64,000 bases of DNA. Source: Pontibacillus yanchengensis (GTDB lineage Bacteria > Bacillota > Bacilli > Bacillales > BH030062). A program made the position numbers and the translations under genes. This document shows positions 18,184 to 28,030 of the stretch, piece after piece (position 1 is the stretch's first letter; each line of letters opens with the position of its first letter). Location: positions 372,001 to 436,000 of the forward strand of contig NZ_WMEU01000002.1 of NCBI RefSeq assembly GCF_009856295.1. The letters are read 5' to 3'. The notes under the pieces were generated by a model. That model was not told the DNA's origin. It worked only from the letters and a program-made list of their open reading frames with translations, and made no database searches.

Positions 18184-18276
18184 GGAGGAGTACCCAAGTT
18201 CGGCTGAAGGGAGCGGTCTTGAAAACCGCCAGGGGGTTAACGCCCCGCGGGGGTTCGAATCCCTCCTCCTCCGCCA
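18184..18276 (+). tRNA. tRNA-Ser (TGA)
   Basis: This class II tRNA of 93 nt has a long variable arm, acceptor GGAGGAG/CTCCTCC, anticodon TGA at 18220-18222, and encoded CCA. Confidence 0.95.
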
Positions 18277-18315
18277 TTTTATTTAAAAACAATACATATC
18301 TTTTAGGTTAATGTA

Positions 18316-18391
<76 letters not shown>

Positions 18392-18405
18392 CTTTTTTTT
18401 TAGAA

Positions 18406-18431
18406 GCAAGCAAATCAAGCTTGCATTTTTT
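18406..18431 (+). terminator. Terminator of the tRNA cluster
   Basis: A GCAAGC/GCTTGC stem with a 7-nt loop is followed by ATTTTTTT, 14 bp after tRNA-Phe. Confidence 0.8.
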
Positions 18432-18493
18432 TATGTTATTGGAAAATAAAAACTTGATTTGTGTATAAACAAAATAATAATAATTTAAAATCT

Positions 18494-18527
18494 AAAACAC
18501 ACCATTGAATAAATGGATGTGTTTTTT
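18494..18527 (+). terminator. Second terminator-like hairpin before sodA
   Basis: A 13-bp stem with one bulge (18494-18506 with 18512-18525) runs into a T tract. It probably backs up termination of the tRNA operon. The rest of 18392-18703 should hold the sodA promoter, which I could not pin down. Confidence 0.6.
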
Positions 18528-18703
18528 ATTTAAATGTTTTATATTGCCTAATTTAGGATAATATACAAGTGGAGCGTTTCTTATGTTATCTTTTGTGTGC
18601 TTATTATTTGCAAGGGAAACAACGGTTTGATACGCTTACAATTGAAGCTTGTAACTCTCGCAAGCAAATATGTTTTACATATTATTTAAGGAGGAGATTC
18701 AAG

Positions 18704-19315
18704 ATGGCTAAATTTGAACTACCAGAACTTCCATATGCATATGATGCATTAGAGCCTCATATTGACAAAGAAACAATGAACATTCACCACACGAAGCACC
18801 ATAATGGTTATGTAACGAAGCTAAACAATGCTTTAGAAGGGCATGCAGACCTACAAGACAAATCACTTGAACAACTTCTTGGAGACCTAGATGCAGTACC
18901 TGAAGATATCCGTACTGCTGTTCGTCGCAATGGCGGTGGCCATGCAAACCACACCTTATTCTGGACAATTATGTCTCCAAATGGTGGTGGAGAACCATCT
19001 GGTGAACTAGCTGATAAGATTAAAGCTAAATTTGGAAGCTTTGATGAATTTAAAGATACATTCACTAAGACAGCACTTGGCCGTTTCGGTTCAGGCTGGG
19101 CTTGGCTAGTTCTTAACAATGGTGAATTAGAAGTTATGGATACCCTTAATCAAGACTCTCCAATCATGGAGGGCAAAACGCCTATCTTTGGTCTAGATGT
19201 TTGGGAGCATGCTTATTATCTAAATTATCAAAATCGTCGTCCTGATTACGTTTCTGCATTTTGGAACGTAGTTAATTGGGATGAAGTAGAGCGTCGTTTT
19301 AACGAAGCTAAATAA
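18704..19315 (+). CDS. sodA: Manganese superoxide dismutase
   Basis: The enzyme converts superoxide to oxygen and hydrogen peroxide in the cytoplasm. The 203-residue product has all four metal ligands: H28 (NIHHTKHH), H83 (GHANHTLFW), D165 and H169 (DVWEHAYY). GGHANH and NQDSP favour manganese. The ATG at 18704 follows AAGGAGGAG (18688-18696); the open frame extends upstream to 18569 but that part looks non-coding. It is monocistronic, with terminators on both sides. B. subtilis has sodA in the same place (yqgD). Confidence 0.97.
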   Translation: MAKFELPELPYAYDALEPHIDKETMNIHHTKHHNGYVTKLNNALEGHADLQDKSLEQLLGDLDAVPEDIRTAVRRNGGGHANHTLFWTIMSPNGGGEPSGELADKIKAKFGSFDEFKDTFTKTALGRFGSGWAWLVLNNGELEVMDTLNQDSPIMEGKTPIFGLDVWEHAYYLNYQNRRPDYVSAFWNVVNWDEVERRFNEAK

Positions 19316-19330
19316 AGTAACGTATTCAAT

Positions 19331-19362
19331 AAGGTGCGGATTACAATCTGCACCTTTTTTTT
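19331..19362 (+). terminator. Terminator of sodA
   Basis: A 12-bp stem (AAGGTGC arm with GCACCTT arm, one G-T pair) is followed by eight T. The remaining 19363-19660 holds no convincing gene. Confidence 0.9.
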
Positions 19363-19665
19363 GTTGAAAAATTTTAAATGTTTGCTTGTGAATAACAGTT
19401 GTATCAAGTTCCAAATGCAAACAAAAGGGCCAATTTCTCGTTTTAAGAGTACTTATGTTTTTCTTTCCTCGATTCAAAAGAAAATCCTTCCTTCATTTAT
19501 TGCAGCAACATCAAACAAGCCTAGACCTTCTAGGTAACAATACATAAAATCTAAACTCACGCCTTTGTAAAAATGCAAATATAACATTTCATATCCCTTT
19601 GTTTTGAATAACTATATCCTTTTTGAAAAGACTAAGGTGTAGATATTTAGGAGGCGTTTGGGGTA

Positions 19666-20940
19666 ATGAACAAAAAAATGAACGCAATACTAGGAGATGT
19701 AGAAGTCAACCGAGACTTGATTTTATTATTAACTATTGGTGGATTATATGCGCTAGGGATTTTCCTCTCCAATACATTTGTAAATATATACTTATGGAAG
19801 CAATCTGGGGAATATTTAGCTATTGCGCTATATAATCTTTCTATATATATTATGCAACCCTTAACTTTTATTTTAGCAGGTCGGTGGGCCAAGCGTATGG
19901 ATCGCGTCATTGTGCTTAGACTTGGTGTGATTTTCTTATCTTTGTTCTTTTTAACTGTGCTTATTGTAGGAGAACAAGCTGCTACCTATAAACTACTGTT
20001 GGGGTCAGTGCTAGGCATTGGATATGGATTTTATTGGCTAGCATTTAACGTACTTACTTTTGAAATAACAGAACCAGAAACAAGGGATTTTTTTAATGGT
20101 TTCCTTGGTTTACTTCAATCCTTTGGTGGTATGGTTGGTCCAATATTAGCTGGTTTTATTATTTCTAGAATGACTGAGAATACAGGTTATACGATCATTT
20201 TTTCTATATCTCTAACGTTGTTTATTTGTGCAGTAATCTCAAGCTTCTTTTTAAAAAGGCGTTCCGCTAAAGGGAATTTTTCGTTCAGGCGTATTATTCA
20301 TGAACGTAAAAGGGATCATAACTGGAAGCGCATATTAACAGCGCATATTTTTCAAGGATTAAGAGAAGGCACATTTCTATTTGTAATTTCTATTTGGGTA
20401 TTTATCACTACGCAGAGTGAATTTGCTCTAGGAACGTTTAACTTAGTATATTCAGGTTTTGCATTTCTCTTCTATTATTTAGTAACACGTTTCGTGAAGC
20501 CAAGAATGCGAAAGACATCTATTTTTGTTGGGGGACTGACACTATATTTATCTTTATTTTTAATCTTGATTAAATTGAGTTACCCAACATTGCTAATTTA
20601 TGCCGCCATTATAGGTGTAGCATATCCAATTATATATGTCCCTTATTTATCGTTAACCTATGATGTGATCGGGAAAGCATGGCATGCTGCTGAAATGAGG
20701 ATTGAATATATTGTTGTAAGAGAATTGTATTTGAATTTAGGGCGTGTTATTTCTATATCCATTTTTTTATTAGGTGTTTCGTTATTTTCTCCAGAGATAA
20801 TCATCCCATATATATTGATGATTGTAGGTATTGGACATTTTGTAATTTACTTCTTTATAAAGGATGTTCGATTTACTCTAAACACAGAGGAAGAATCTGT
20901 TTTTGTAAAAAATAAACTTGCTGACAACGATAATAGGTAA
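19666..20940 (+). CDS. yqgE: MFS transporter (YqgE-like)
   Basis: This is a major facilitator superfamily protein of 424 residues with about 12 predicted membrane segments. A cytoplasmic loop sits between helices 6 and 7 (about 195-225, basic), and helix 2-3 contains AGRWAKRMDR, a variant of the MFS A motif. The substrate is not evident. AGGAGG at 19649-19654 precedes the ATG with somewhat long spacing. It lies 81 bp upstream of pbpA in the same orientation, so the two may be cotranscribed, as in B. subtilis yqgE-pbpA. Confidence 0.82.
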   Translation: MNKKMNAILGDVEVNRDLILLLTIGGLYALGIFLSNTFVNIYLWKQSGEYLAIALYNLSIYIMQPLTFILAGRWAKRMDRVIVLRLGVIFLSLFFLTVLIVGEQAATYKLLLGSVLGIGYGFYWLAFNVLTFEITEPETRDFFNGFLGLLQSFGGMVGPILAGFIISRMTENTGYTIIFSISLTLFICAVISSFFLKRRSAKGNFSFRRIIHERKRDHNWKRILTAHIFQGLREGTFLFVISIWVFITTQSEFALGTFNLVYSGFAFLFYYLVTRFVKPRMRKTSIFVGGLTLYLSLFLILIKLSYPTLLIYAAIIGVAYPIIYVPYLSLTYDVIGKAWHAAEMRIEYIVVRELYLNLGRVISISIFLLGVSLFSPEIIIPYILMIVGIGHFVIYFFIKDVRFTLNTEEESVFVKNKLADNDNR

Positions 20941-21021
20941 ACAGGAATTGAGTTGCATAGTATAGGACCAGGAGAGATGATATAATTATAAAGATGATAT
21001 TTAAGTAATAGGGAGAGAGCT

Positions 21022-23163
21022 ATGGGGAACAAACATAAGAAAAAGAAGTCACATCTTCCCTTTCGGTTGAATGTATTGTTTTTTGCGATATTTTTATTGT
21101 TTTCTGGCTTAGTGCTACAGCTAGGGGTTGTGCAAATTCTATATGGGGCTGATGCACAAGAAGAAATTGATAAGACGACAAATCAAACAACTAAAGTACC
21201 TGTACCAAGAGGCAAAATGTATGATCAATACGGTAATATAGTAGTGGACAATGAACCTATGTACTCTATCACATATACACCTATGAAATCACCTAGTCAA
21301 CAACTCCATTTAAGCATTGCTAAGAAGTTGGCAGAAATGATTGAAATGGATACAGGAGACATTACCGTTAGAGATAAGAAGGATTATTGGATCTTAACAC
21401 AAGAATCACCTTACGAAGATCGTTTAACAAAAGAGGAGCAAACATATACAGATGAAGAAGCGCAAGCAGAAAAATCAACACCGTACGAGCTTCTTTTAGA
21501 AAGAATCGATGTAAATAAAGACCTTAATTATAGTGAAAAAGAGAATGAAATCATCGCCATTAAACGAGAATTAGATCGAGCGTATTCCTTAACGCCACAT
21601 GTTATTAAGAACGAGGGTGTAACTCAACAGGAATATGCAGTGGTTGCAGAGCATTTAAATGAACTACCGGGAATTAACGTTACCACAGACTGGAAACGAA
21701 AATACCCATATGGGAATTCACTTAGAGATTATCTTGGTAGTATAACCTCTGAAGGGTTACCAAAAGATGAACTTGATTATTTCTTATCCCGTAATTACAG
21801 TCGTAATGACCGCGTGGGTTCGGGTGGAATTGAAAAAGAATATGAGATGGTTTTAAAAGGTCAAAAGAAGCAAATCCAATATACTACAGACCGTAATGGT
21901 AACCTTGTTAATGAGAAAGTCGTACAGGAAGGTGAACGCGGTCAAGATTTAGTTTTGAATGTGGATATGGAATTGCAAAAGATAATGGATGAATCTATTC
22001 GTAAACACTTAACCATCGCAAAACAAAAGTTTCCTATAGAAAACAAATATATGAAGGAAGCGATGGCCGTAGCAATGGATCCGAACACTGGTGAAGTATT
22101 GGCTATTTCGGGTCAAACCTACGATGAAGAAGAAAACGAGTTTTATGATAGTGGTGTAAGAGCAGTGAATGCTCCAGTATTACCTGGTTCCGCTATAAAG
22201 GGAGGAACGATGCTTGCAGGTTATGATTATGGAGTAATAAGTTATGGGGAGCAAATTTATGATAATCCAATTAAACTAATGGGAACTCCTTCAAAAAGTT
22301 CTTATCAAAATTTGGGATTAGTTTCTGATATTGAAGCTCTTAAGAAGTCATCCAACGTTTATATGTACCACGTTGGGATGAGAATTGGTGGCGATCCTAG
22401 TTACCAACCCAACGAGAAACTTACTTTTTATCCAGAGCGTTTTCAAGTATTTAGAAATTACTACAGTCAATTTGGCTTAGGTGTCAAAACAGGCTTAGAT
22501 ATTCCTAGCGAAACGGAAGGTTCTGGTCAACAGAGTGATAATTTCCGAGGTGGTAATATAATGGACCTTGCAATCGGACAGTATGATACGTACACCACAA
22601 TGCAGTTGGCACAATATGTATCAACAATTGCAAATGATGGTTACCGTGTCCAGCCTCAGATTGTAAGTGAAATTCGTGAGCCAACTACAGAAAGAGAGCA
22701 ACTTGGACCTGTGGTTCAATCGAATAACACCAATGTGTTAAACCGAGTAACAATGGATGAAAAATATATCAATCGTGTCCAGCAAGGATTTAGAGAGGTG
22801 TTTACAAACGGAGGTACAGCCTACACATACTTCAAAGATGCTGATTATGACGCAGCAGGTAAAACAGGTACTGCGCAAGCTAGTTATTGGGAGCCTATAC
22901 GTGATGGTGAAGGAAATGTAATGGAATATAAAGAGCGTAAACTTGAAAATTTAACACTAGTAGGATACGCGCCATATAATGATCCAGAAATTGCGTTTGC
23001 AGTAGTAGTTCCCTATACAGGCATTGTGAATGGGCAATATCAAACAAATAAAATGATCGGAAGAGATCTTTTAGATGGATACTTTAAATTAAAAGAAGAA
23101 CGAAAAGAAAAGGAAAGCGTTAAAGATATCTCAGAAGAAAAGAAACAAGTAAATGAACAGTAG
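21022..23163 (+). CDS. pbpA: Class B penicillin-binding protein 2 (PBP2A type)
   Basis: This monofunctional transpeptidase cross-links peptidoglycan, with a role in side-wall elongation or spore outgrowth in relatives. The 713-residue product has a basic cytoplasmic start, one transmembrane anchor (about 17-40), the class B dimerisation domain (from about VPVPRGKMYDQYGN) and a transpeptidase domain. Its motifs are SAIK (S390, K393), SSN (443-445) and KTGTA (614-618). The charged Lys/Glu tail is typical. A strong terminator follows. The unrelated Pho-regulated pst operon begins downstream. Confidence 0.94.
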   Translation: MGNKHKKKKSHLPFRLNVLFFAIFLLFSGLVLQLGVVQILYGADAQEEIDKTTNQTTKVPVPRGKMYDQYGNIVVDNEPMYSITYTPMKSPSQQLHLSIAKKLAEMIEMDTGDITVRDKKDYWILTQESPYEDRLTKEEQTYTDEEAQAEKSTPYELLLERIDVNKDLNYSEKENEIIAIKRELDRAYSLTPHVIKNEGVTQQEYAVVAEHLNELPGINVTTDWKRKYPYGNSLRDYLGSITSEGLPKDELDYFLSRNYSRNDRVGSGGIEKEYEMVLKGQKKQIQYTTDRNGNLVNEKVVQEGERGQDLVLNVDMELQKIMDESIRKHLTIAKQKFPIENKYMKEAMAVAMDPNTGEVLAISGQTYDEEENEFYDSGVRAVNAPVLPGSAIKGGTMLAGYDYGVISYGEQIYDNPIKLMGTPSKSSYQNLGLVSDIEALKKSSNVYMYHVGMRIGGDPSYQPNEKLTFYPERFQVFRNYYSQFGLGVKTGLDIPSETEGSGQQSDNFRGGNIMDLAIGQYDTYTTMQLAQYVSTIANDGYRVQPQIVSEIREPTTEREQLGPVVQSNNTNVLNRVTMDEKYINRVQQGFREVFTNGGTAYTYFKDADYDAAGKTGTAQASYWEPIRDGEGNVMEYKERKLENLTLVGYAPYNDPEIAFAVVVPYTGIVNGQYQTNKMIGRDLLDGYFKLKEERKEKESVKDISEEKKQVNEQ

Positions 23164-23209
23164 ATGAATAATTATATACAACAGAAAATGCATACTAATA
23201 GATGTCCTA

Positions 23210-23251
23210 GGACAAAATATTGCGAGTCAAGCAATATTTTGTCCTTTTTTT
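23210..23251 (+). terminator. Terminator of pbpA
   Basis: A perfect 14-bp stem (23210-23223 with 23231-23244) and 7-nt loop are followed by a T7 tract. Confidence 0.92.
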
Positions 23252-23313
23252 ATACTTAATATAAGAAAAAGGTAATCAAGCAGATGCCCTTTTTGTAGGT
23301 TTTTGCTGAAAAG

Positions 23314-23362
23314 TTTACATCATCTTTTAACTAATTTACACAACCTTAACATTTTGTTCATA
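23314..23362 (+). promoter_or_regulatory. PhoP box upstream of pstS
   Basis: Tandem hexamers occur: TTTACA (23335), TTAACA (23346) and TTCATA (23357), with an exact 11-bp period. Upstream copies are TTTTAA (23325) and TTTACA (23314). This is the array recognised by PhoP-phosphate in B. subtilis. A candidate -10 (TAAGAT) is at 23383-23388. Confidence 0.8.
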
Positions 23363-23455
23363 TGTACTTAAAAGTGTCTAGGTAAGATGTGAATTGTAAG
23401 TTGATCAAGGGAATCAACCAACAAAATTCAACAAACATTTTAGGGGGCAAAAGAA

Positions 23456-24472
23456 ATGAAGAGTTTCAAGAATTTAGCGCTATTACTTACTCTTGTATTC
23501 GCTCTTACTGCATTAGTTGCTTGTGGAAGCAGTGAAGGTGGAGACAGTGCAGAAGGCTCTGGTGATGAAGGACAAGCAGATTCAAACGGCTCTGAAGGCG
23601 GCGAAAGTGAAGAGCTTTCTGGTACAGTAAAAGTTGCAGGTTCCTCTACTGTTTATCCAATGGCAGTTTACATTGCAGAGCAGTATCAAAGAGAACAATC
23701 CAGCGTTCAAGTAACAGTTGACTCAATTGGATCTGGCGGTGGATTCAAGAAATCTACTAAAGGTGAAATCGACCTTTCTAACGCCTCTCGTAAAATTAAA
23801 AAAGAAGAAAAAGAAATTGCAAAAGAAAATGGTGTAACTCTTGAACCACTAACTCTTGCTTATGACGGTCTTACTGTTGCAGTAAGTACAGAAAATGATT
23901 TCGTTGACAACCTTTCTGTTAAACAGCTTAAAGAAATCTTCTTAGCTGACAGTGGGAAAACAAAATGGTCTGACATTAACTCTGAATGGCCTGACAAAGA
24001 AATTAAGATCTTCGCTCCTGGACATGATTCAGGTACATTCGATTACTTCAACGAAGCCATTCTTGAAGAAAATCCAATGCGTGAAGACAGTGGTGTAACA
24101 CTTTCTGAAGATGACAACGTACTTGTACGTGGTATTAAGAACGACAAATACGCTATCGGATTCTTCGGTTATGCATACTATACTGCAAACAAGGACTCTC
24201 TTAAAGCTCTAGGTATTCAAGATGGCGAAGATGCTGAAGCTGTAAAACCAAGCCCTGAAACAATTCAAGATGGTTCTTACACTCCACTTTCTCGTCCACT
24301 ATTCACTTATGTAGTTAAGAGTAACTTAGAAAAACCACAAGTTCTTGATTACACGCTTTTCACTCTAAACAATGCTGGCGCTGCAGCTGAGAATGTAGGT
24401 TATGTAGCACTTCCAGATGATGAATATCAAGAACAAATTGATAAAGTTAAAGAATGGGCTCCATCAAACTAA
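23456..24472 (+). CDS. pstS: Phosphate ABC transporter substrate-binding lipoprotein PstS
   Basis: This is the high-affinity phosphate receptor on the outer face of the membrane. The 338-residue protein begins with a lipoprotein signal peptide and a lipobox ending at C23 (LVAC). An acidic Gly/Ser linker follows, then the type II periplasmic-binding fold with the phosphate-binding AGSSTVYP and SGTFDYF motifs. It heads pstS-C-A-B-phoU and is preceded by a Pho box. A GC-rich hairpin after its stop separates it from pstC and probably raises PstS above the membrane components. Confidence 0.96.
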   Translation: MKSFKNLALLLTLVFALTALVACGSSEGGDSAEGSGDEGQADSNGSEGGESEELSGTVKVAGSSTVYPMAVYIAEQYQREQSSVQVTVDSIGSGGGFKKSTKGEIDLSNASRKIKKEEKEIAKENGVTLEPLTLAYDGLTVAVSTENDFVDNLSVKQLKEIFLADSGKTKWSDINSEWPDKEIKIFAPGHDSGTFDYFNEAILEENPMREDSGVTLSEDDNVLVRGIKNDKYAIGFFGYAYYTANKDSLKALGIQDGEDAEAVKPSPETIQDGSYTPLSRPLFTYVVKSNLEKPQVLDYTLFTLNNAGAAAENVGYVALPDDEYQEQIDKVKEWAPSN

Positions 24473-24511
24473 AAAGAAAACATCTAAATCAAAACTCTAA
24501 ATAGTTTAGGT

Positions 24512-24541
24512 GAGGGGCAACTAGTGTCACTAGTACCCCTC
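24512..24541 (+). other. Intercistronic hairpin between pstS and pstC
   Basis: GAGGGG (24512-24517) pairs with CCCCTC (24536-24541), with an inner ACTAGTG/CACTAGT-type stem. Only a weak T tract follows. It fits a partial terminator or an mRNA-stabilising processing hairpin. Differential stability of the pstS message is known in B. subtilis. Confidence 0.65.
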
Positions 24542-24583
24542 GCTTTTGCTATGTTGATGAGATGAAAGGAGTTTTTATGAATT

Positions 24584-25531
24584 ATGGCTTCTAACTCTAA
24601 TGAGAAGACAGAACAAACTTCAATTAGTAAAAGAATAGAGAAGAACAGACAAAATAACGGCTCTCTAAGGTTTATTGAGAAAATGGTCCCTAAGCTATTA
24701 TTGTTAGCATCAATCTTATCGGTATTAGTTACAGTTGGGATATTATACACTTTATTAAGTGAAGCTGTAACATTTTTTGCAGAAGTGAACATCTTCAGCT
24801 TCTTATCGGGGACGGATTGGCAACCATGGCAGGGGTCATTTGGAGTGTTAGGATTAGTAAGTGGAACTTTATTAATCACCGTAATTGCTATGATTGTAGC
24901 CATACCAGTCGGTGTGGCATCAGCTATTTTCTTGAGTGAGTATTCGAGTGATAAGTGGAGAAGAATTTTAAAACCCCTTTTAGAGGTACTAGCAGGTATC
25001 CCTACAGTTGTTTATGGTTTCTTTGCGTTAACCTTTGTAACTCCAGTCCTAAAATCTTTTATACCTGATTTATCTTTCTTTAACGCATTGAGTGCTGGAA
25101 TTGTTGTAGGTGTTATGATTATACCAATGATTGCATCGTTAACTGAAGATGCTATGAGTGCTGTTCCAAATGAAATGCGCCAGGGGGCATTGGCATTAGG
25201 ATCTACTCGTTTAGAAACAACACTTAAAGTTGTTTTACCTGCATCTCTATCCGGCATAGTAGCTTCATTCGCTTTAGGTATTTCCCGTGCAATAGGAGAG
25301 ACGATGATCGTTGCCATTGCTGCAGGTGCAACACCTAAATTTACGATGGATCCTACACAGTCTATTCAAACAATGACAGGATACATTGTTCAGGTTGCAA
25401 AAGGGGATGCTGGTTTCGGTAGTACTATATACTACAGTATATATGCAGTAGGAGCTACCCTATTTATCTTTACTCTAATTATGAATCTATTAGCTCAATA
25501 TATTTCTCGTCGATACAGAGAGGAGTATTAA
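24584..25531 (+). CDS. pstC: Phosphate ABC transporter permease PstC
   Basis: This is one of the two inner-membrane subunits that form the phosphate channel. The 315-residue protein has a cytoplasmic N-terminal tail of about 35 residues, six membrane segments, and the ABC-permease EAA loop (ALGSTRLETTLKVVLPASLSGIVASFALG). ATG 24584 is chosen. An ATG at 24577, better spaced from AAAGGAG, opens a five-codon frame that ends inside the pstC start region. Only 3 bp separate pstC from pstA. Confidence 0.94.
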   Translation: MASNSNEKTEQTSISKRIEKNRQNNGSLRFIEKMVPKLLLLASILSVLVTVGILYTLLSEAVTFFAEVNIFSFLSGTDWQPWQGSFGVLGLVSGTLLITVIAMIVAIPVGVASAIFLSEYSSDKWRRILKPLLEVLAGIPTVVYGFFALTFVTPVLKSFIPDLSFFNALSAGIVVGVMIIPMIASLTEDAMSAVPNEMRQGALALGSTRLETTLKVVLPASLSGIVASFALGISRAIGETMIVAIAAGATPKFTMDPTQSIQTMTGYIVQVAKGDAGFGSTIYYSIYAVGATLFIFTLIMNLLAQYISRRYREEY

Positions 25532-25534
25532 AGT

Positions 25535-26413
25535 ATGAACTATATTGACGAACAAGTTGTCCAAAAAAACATGGGGAAGCGAATCAAAAAGAATAGTATA
25601 GGTAAATGGCTATTCTTTATTGCTACACTTATCGGTTTAGTATTCTTAGCTGCTTTAGCTTATCGTATATTGACTCAAGGGATTGGTGGAATAGATTGGC
25701 AGTTTTTAAGTGGTTTCACATCTGCATCACCTGAACGTGCTGGTATTAAAGCAGGTGTAGTTGGCTCGTTATGGTTAATGGCTGTTACAGCACCAGTAAC
25801 GATTATCTTAGGGGTAAGTACTGCCATTTATTTAGAGGAATATGCCAAGCAAAATCGATTGACTCGATTTATTCAAACAAATATTCAAAACCTTGCAGGA
25901 GTACCATCCATCGTTTTTGGTCTATTAGGTTTAACGATTTTCGTTTATGTTTTTGGTATTGGGGAAGTGATTCTATCAGGGGGACTAACGTTAGCGTTAC
26001 TTGTTTTACCAGTTATTACTGTAGCTGCACAAGAAGCAATTCGTTCTGTTCCACAAGATGTACGCCAAGCTTCCTTTGCTTTAGGTGCCACTAAATGGCA
26101 AACAGTAAGGCGTGTTGTATTGCCAGCAGCTATTCCAGGAATATTAACTGGTAGTATATTAGCGTTATCTCGTGCTATAGGTGAAACAGCGCCATTACTT
26201 GTTGTAGGTGCTTCAACGGCTATATTCACTTTACCAGGTAATATAAATGATCCTTATACAGCAATGCCTATCCAAATCTTTAGTTGGACTCAACAGCCTC
26301 AACAAGCGTTCCAAGACGTCGCTTCTGCTGGTATTGTTATATTATTAGCTATCTTGTTGTTGATGAATTTTATTGCTGTAATGATTCGTAATAAGTTCTC
26401 AAAACGTTTTTAA
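25535..26413 (+). CDS. pstA: Phosphate ABC transporter permease PstA
   Basis: This is the second channel subunit of the phosphate importer, pairing with PstC. The 292-residue protein has six predicted membrane helices and the conserved EAA loop ([36 protein letters not shown], across about 170-205). It begins 3 bp after the pstC stop, with the AGAGGAG in the pstC end as its ribosome-binding site, so the two are translationally coupled. Confidence 0.95.
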   Translation: MNYIDEQVVQKNMGKRIKKNSIGKWLFFIATLIGLVFLAALAYRILTQGIGGIDWQFLSGFTSASPERAGIKAGVVGSLWLMAVTAPVTIILGVSTAIYLEEYAKQNRLTRFIQTNIQNLAGVPSIVFGLLGLTIFVYVFGIGEVILSGGLTLALLVLPVITVAAQEAIRSVPQDVRQASFALGATKWQTVRRVVLPAAIPGILTGSILALSRAIGETAPLLVVGASTAIFTLPGNINDPYTAMPIQIFSWTQQPQQAFQDVASAGIVILLAILLLMNFIAVMIRNKFSKRF

Positions 26414-26456
26414 TCAAGATACTGTCTACAAGATTAGATCTAAGGAGGTCATACAC

Positions 26457-27266
26457 ATGGCTCAGGCAAATGAACAACAAACTCAAAGTGCAATGACACA
26501 AAATCAACCAAAAGAATCAGTATATAGTGTTAAGAACTTAAACCTTTGGTACGGTGAAGACCAAGCACTTTATGATATTAATATGGATATTGGTGATAAA
26601 GATGTAACGGCAATAATTGGTCCATCTGGTTGCGGTAAATCTACGTTCATTAAAACTCTTAATCGTATGGTTGAGATGGTTCCTATAGTTCGTACTTCTG
26701 GTGAGATTGATTATAGAGGGAACAATATTTTTAGAAAGAACTATTCTGTAGAGGACTTAAGAACCAAAGTAGGGATGGTCTTCCAGAATCCTAACCCATT
26801 CCCTAAGTCCATTTATGAAAATATTGTATATGGTCCAAGAATCCATGGCATTAAAGACAAAAAAACGCTCGATGCTATTGTAGAGAAGAGTTTAAAAGGC
26901 GCTGCATTATGGGATGAAGTAAAAGATCGTTTAAATCAAAATGCATTTGGTCTATCTGGTGGTCAGCAGCAGCGTGTATGTATCGCTCGTTGCTTAGCTA
27001 TTGAGCCTGATGTTATACTAATGGATGAGCCAACATCAGCATTAGACCCAATATCTACAGCTAAAATTGAAGAACTTGTACAAGAATTAAAAGAAAATTA
27101 TAGTATTATAATCGTAACACACAACATGCAACAGGCTGCACGTATCTCTGACAATACAGCCTTCTTCTTGAATGGGGAGTTAGTAGAATTTAATGATACA
27201 AACACCCTATTCTCTACACCGGCAGATAAACGAACTGAAGATTATATCACAGGCCGTTTTGGTTAA
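26457..27266 (+). CDS. pstB: Phosphate ABC transporter ATPase PstB
   Basis: This is the ATP-hydrolysing subunit that drives the PstCA channel. The 269-residue protein has Walker A GPSGCGKS (K61), the Q loop ([11 protein letters not shown]), signature LSGGQQQR, Walker [13 protein letters not shown] and the switch His (IVTHNM). A Gln-rich N-terminal extension of about 20 residues precedes the domain. TAAGGAGG lies before the ATG. Only one pstB is present here, whereas B. subtilis has two (pstBA and pstBB). Confidence 0.96.
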   Translation: MAQANEQQTQSAMTQNQPKESVYSVKNLNLWYGEDQALYDINMDIGDKDVTAIIGPSGCGKSTFIKTLNRMVEMVPIVRTSGEIDYRGNNIFRKNYSVEDLRTKVGMVFQNPNPFPKSIYENIVYGPRIHGIKDKKTLDAIVEKSLKGAALWDEVKDRLNQNAFGLSGGQQQRVCIARCLAIEPDVILMDEPTSALDPISTAKIEELVQELKENYSIIIVTHNMQQAARISDNTAFFLNGELVEFNDTNTLFSTPADKRTEDYITGRFG

Positions 27267-27300
27267 TAGAGTGGTGTAGCTCTGGAAAGGAGAATACCAA

Positions 27301-27960
27301 ATGGCTTTACGTGTTCAGTTTCACGATGAATTAGACAGATTAAAATTTAGAATTAAGAAACTTGCAGTAAGTTCAGTGGATGCATTTGACCAGTCTGTAC
27401 AAGCTCTATATGAACATGATGTTGAGAAAGCGCAACGGATAATCGATGAAGATTCAAAGATTGACAAAGAAGAATTGGAAATTAATGAATCAGCGATACT
27501 GTTAATTGCAAAACAACAACCTGTTGCTACGGACCTACGTCGTCTAATTGTTGCTATTAAAGCTTCATCAGATTTGGAGCGAATGGCAGATCATGCAACG
27601 AATATTGCCAAAAGTACGATTCATCTAGGCGAAAATCATGATGTTGATATTCATCCAAAGCTAAAAGAGATGGCGTCAGTTGCTAAAGAAATGGTAGAGG
27701 TAGCAACGAAAGCTTTTGAACAAGAAAACGTGTCTCTAGCACGTAAACTTGCAGAGATGGATGACCAAATCGACGAAATGTATGGACAAGTGACGAGAGA
27801 AATGCTTGAACTTACAGCAAATAACCCACAAAAGATACAACACATTATGCAAATGGCTTTTGTTGGAAGATATATAGAACGCTTTGCGGACCATATTACT
27901 AACATTGGCGAAAATATCTTTTATATTGTTAAAGGCGAAACCTTTGAATTAAATGATTAA
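27301..27960 (+). CDS. phoU: Phosphate transport regulator PhoU
   Basis: This is a negative modulator of phosphate signalling, linking Pst activity to the PhoR/PhoP response. The 219-residue, all-helical protein consists of two three-helix PhoU repeats, each ending in a metal-binding motif: LERMADHATNIAKS (about 97-110) and IERFADHITNIGENIFY (about 195-211). GGAGAAT precedes the ATG. It is the last gene of the pst operon and is followed by a strong terminator. B. subtilis lacks a phoU in its pst operon, so this layout resembles other Bacillaceae. Confidence 0.92.
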   Translation: MALRVQFHDELDRLKFRIKKLAVSSVDAFDQSVQALYEHDVEKAQRIIDEDSKIDKEELEINESAILLIAKQQPVATDLRRLIVAIKASSDLERMADHATNIAKSTIHLGENHDVDIHPKLKEMASVAKEMVEVATKAFEQENVSLARKLAEMDDQIDEMYGQVTREMLELTANNPQKIQHIMQMAFVGRYIERFADHITNIGENIFYIVKGETFELND

Positions 27961-27969
27961 TTTGCATAG

Positions 27970-28006
27970 AAAAACCCTGTTTCCATATGTGAAGCAGGGT
28001 TTTTTT
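27970..28006. terminator. Terminator of the pst-phoU operon
   Basis: A 14-bp stem with one G-T pair (AAAAACCCTG arm at 27970 onwards, CAGGGTTTTT arm at 27995-28004) ends in seven T. The leading A tract lets it serve the convergent minus-strand unit too. Confidence 0.88.
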
Positions 28007-28030
28007 GCGTTTGAACTATTTCATATAAAG

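Noticed and set aside
18098-18292. Minus-strand frame of 64 codons (EGFEPPRG, DSNLRPIGYEPIALTS)
   Set aside because: It is the antisense of tRNA-Ile2 and tRNA-Ser; this peptide pattern is a well-known false gene across tRNA clusters.
19380-19540. 67-codon frame after sodA and a short similarity (TTGCTTGTG-AATAACAG) to 63670
   Set aside because: No ribosome-binding site, and the match is too short to count as a repeat.
25771-26094. Alternative-frame reading across pstA (107 codons, Ser/Cys-rich)
   Set aside because: It is a +1 shadow of pstA with implausible composition.
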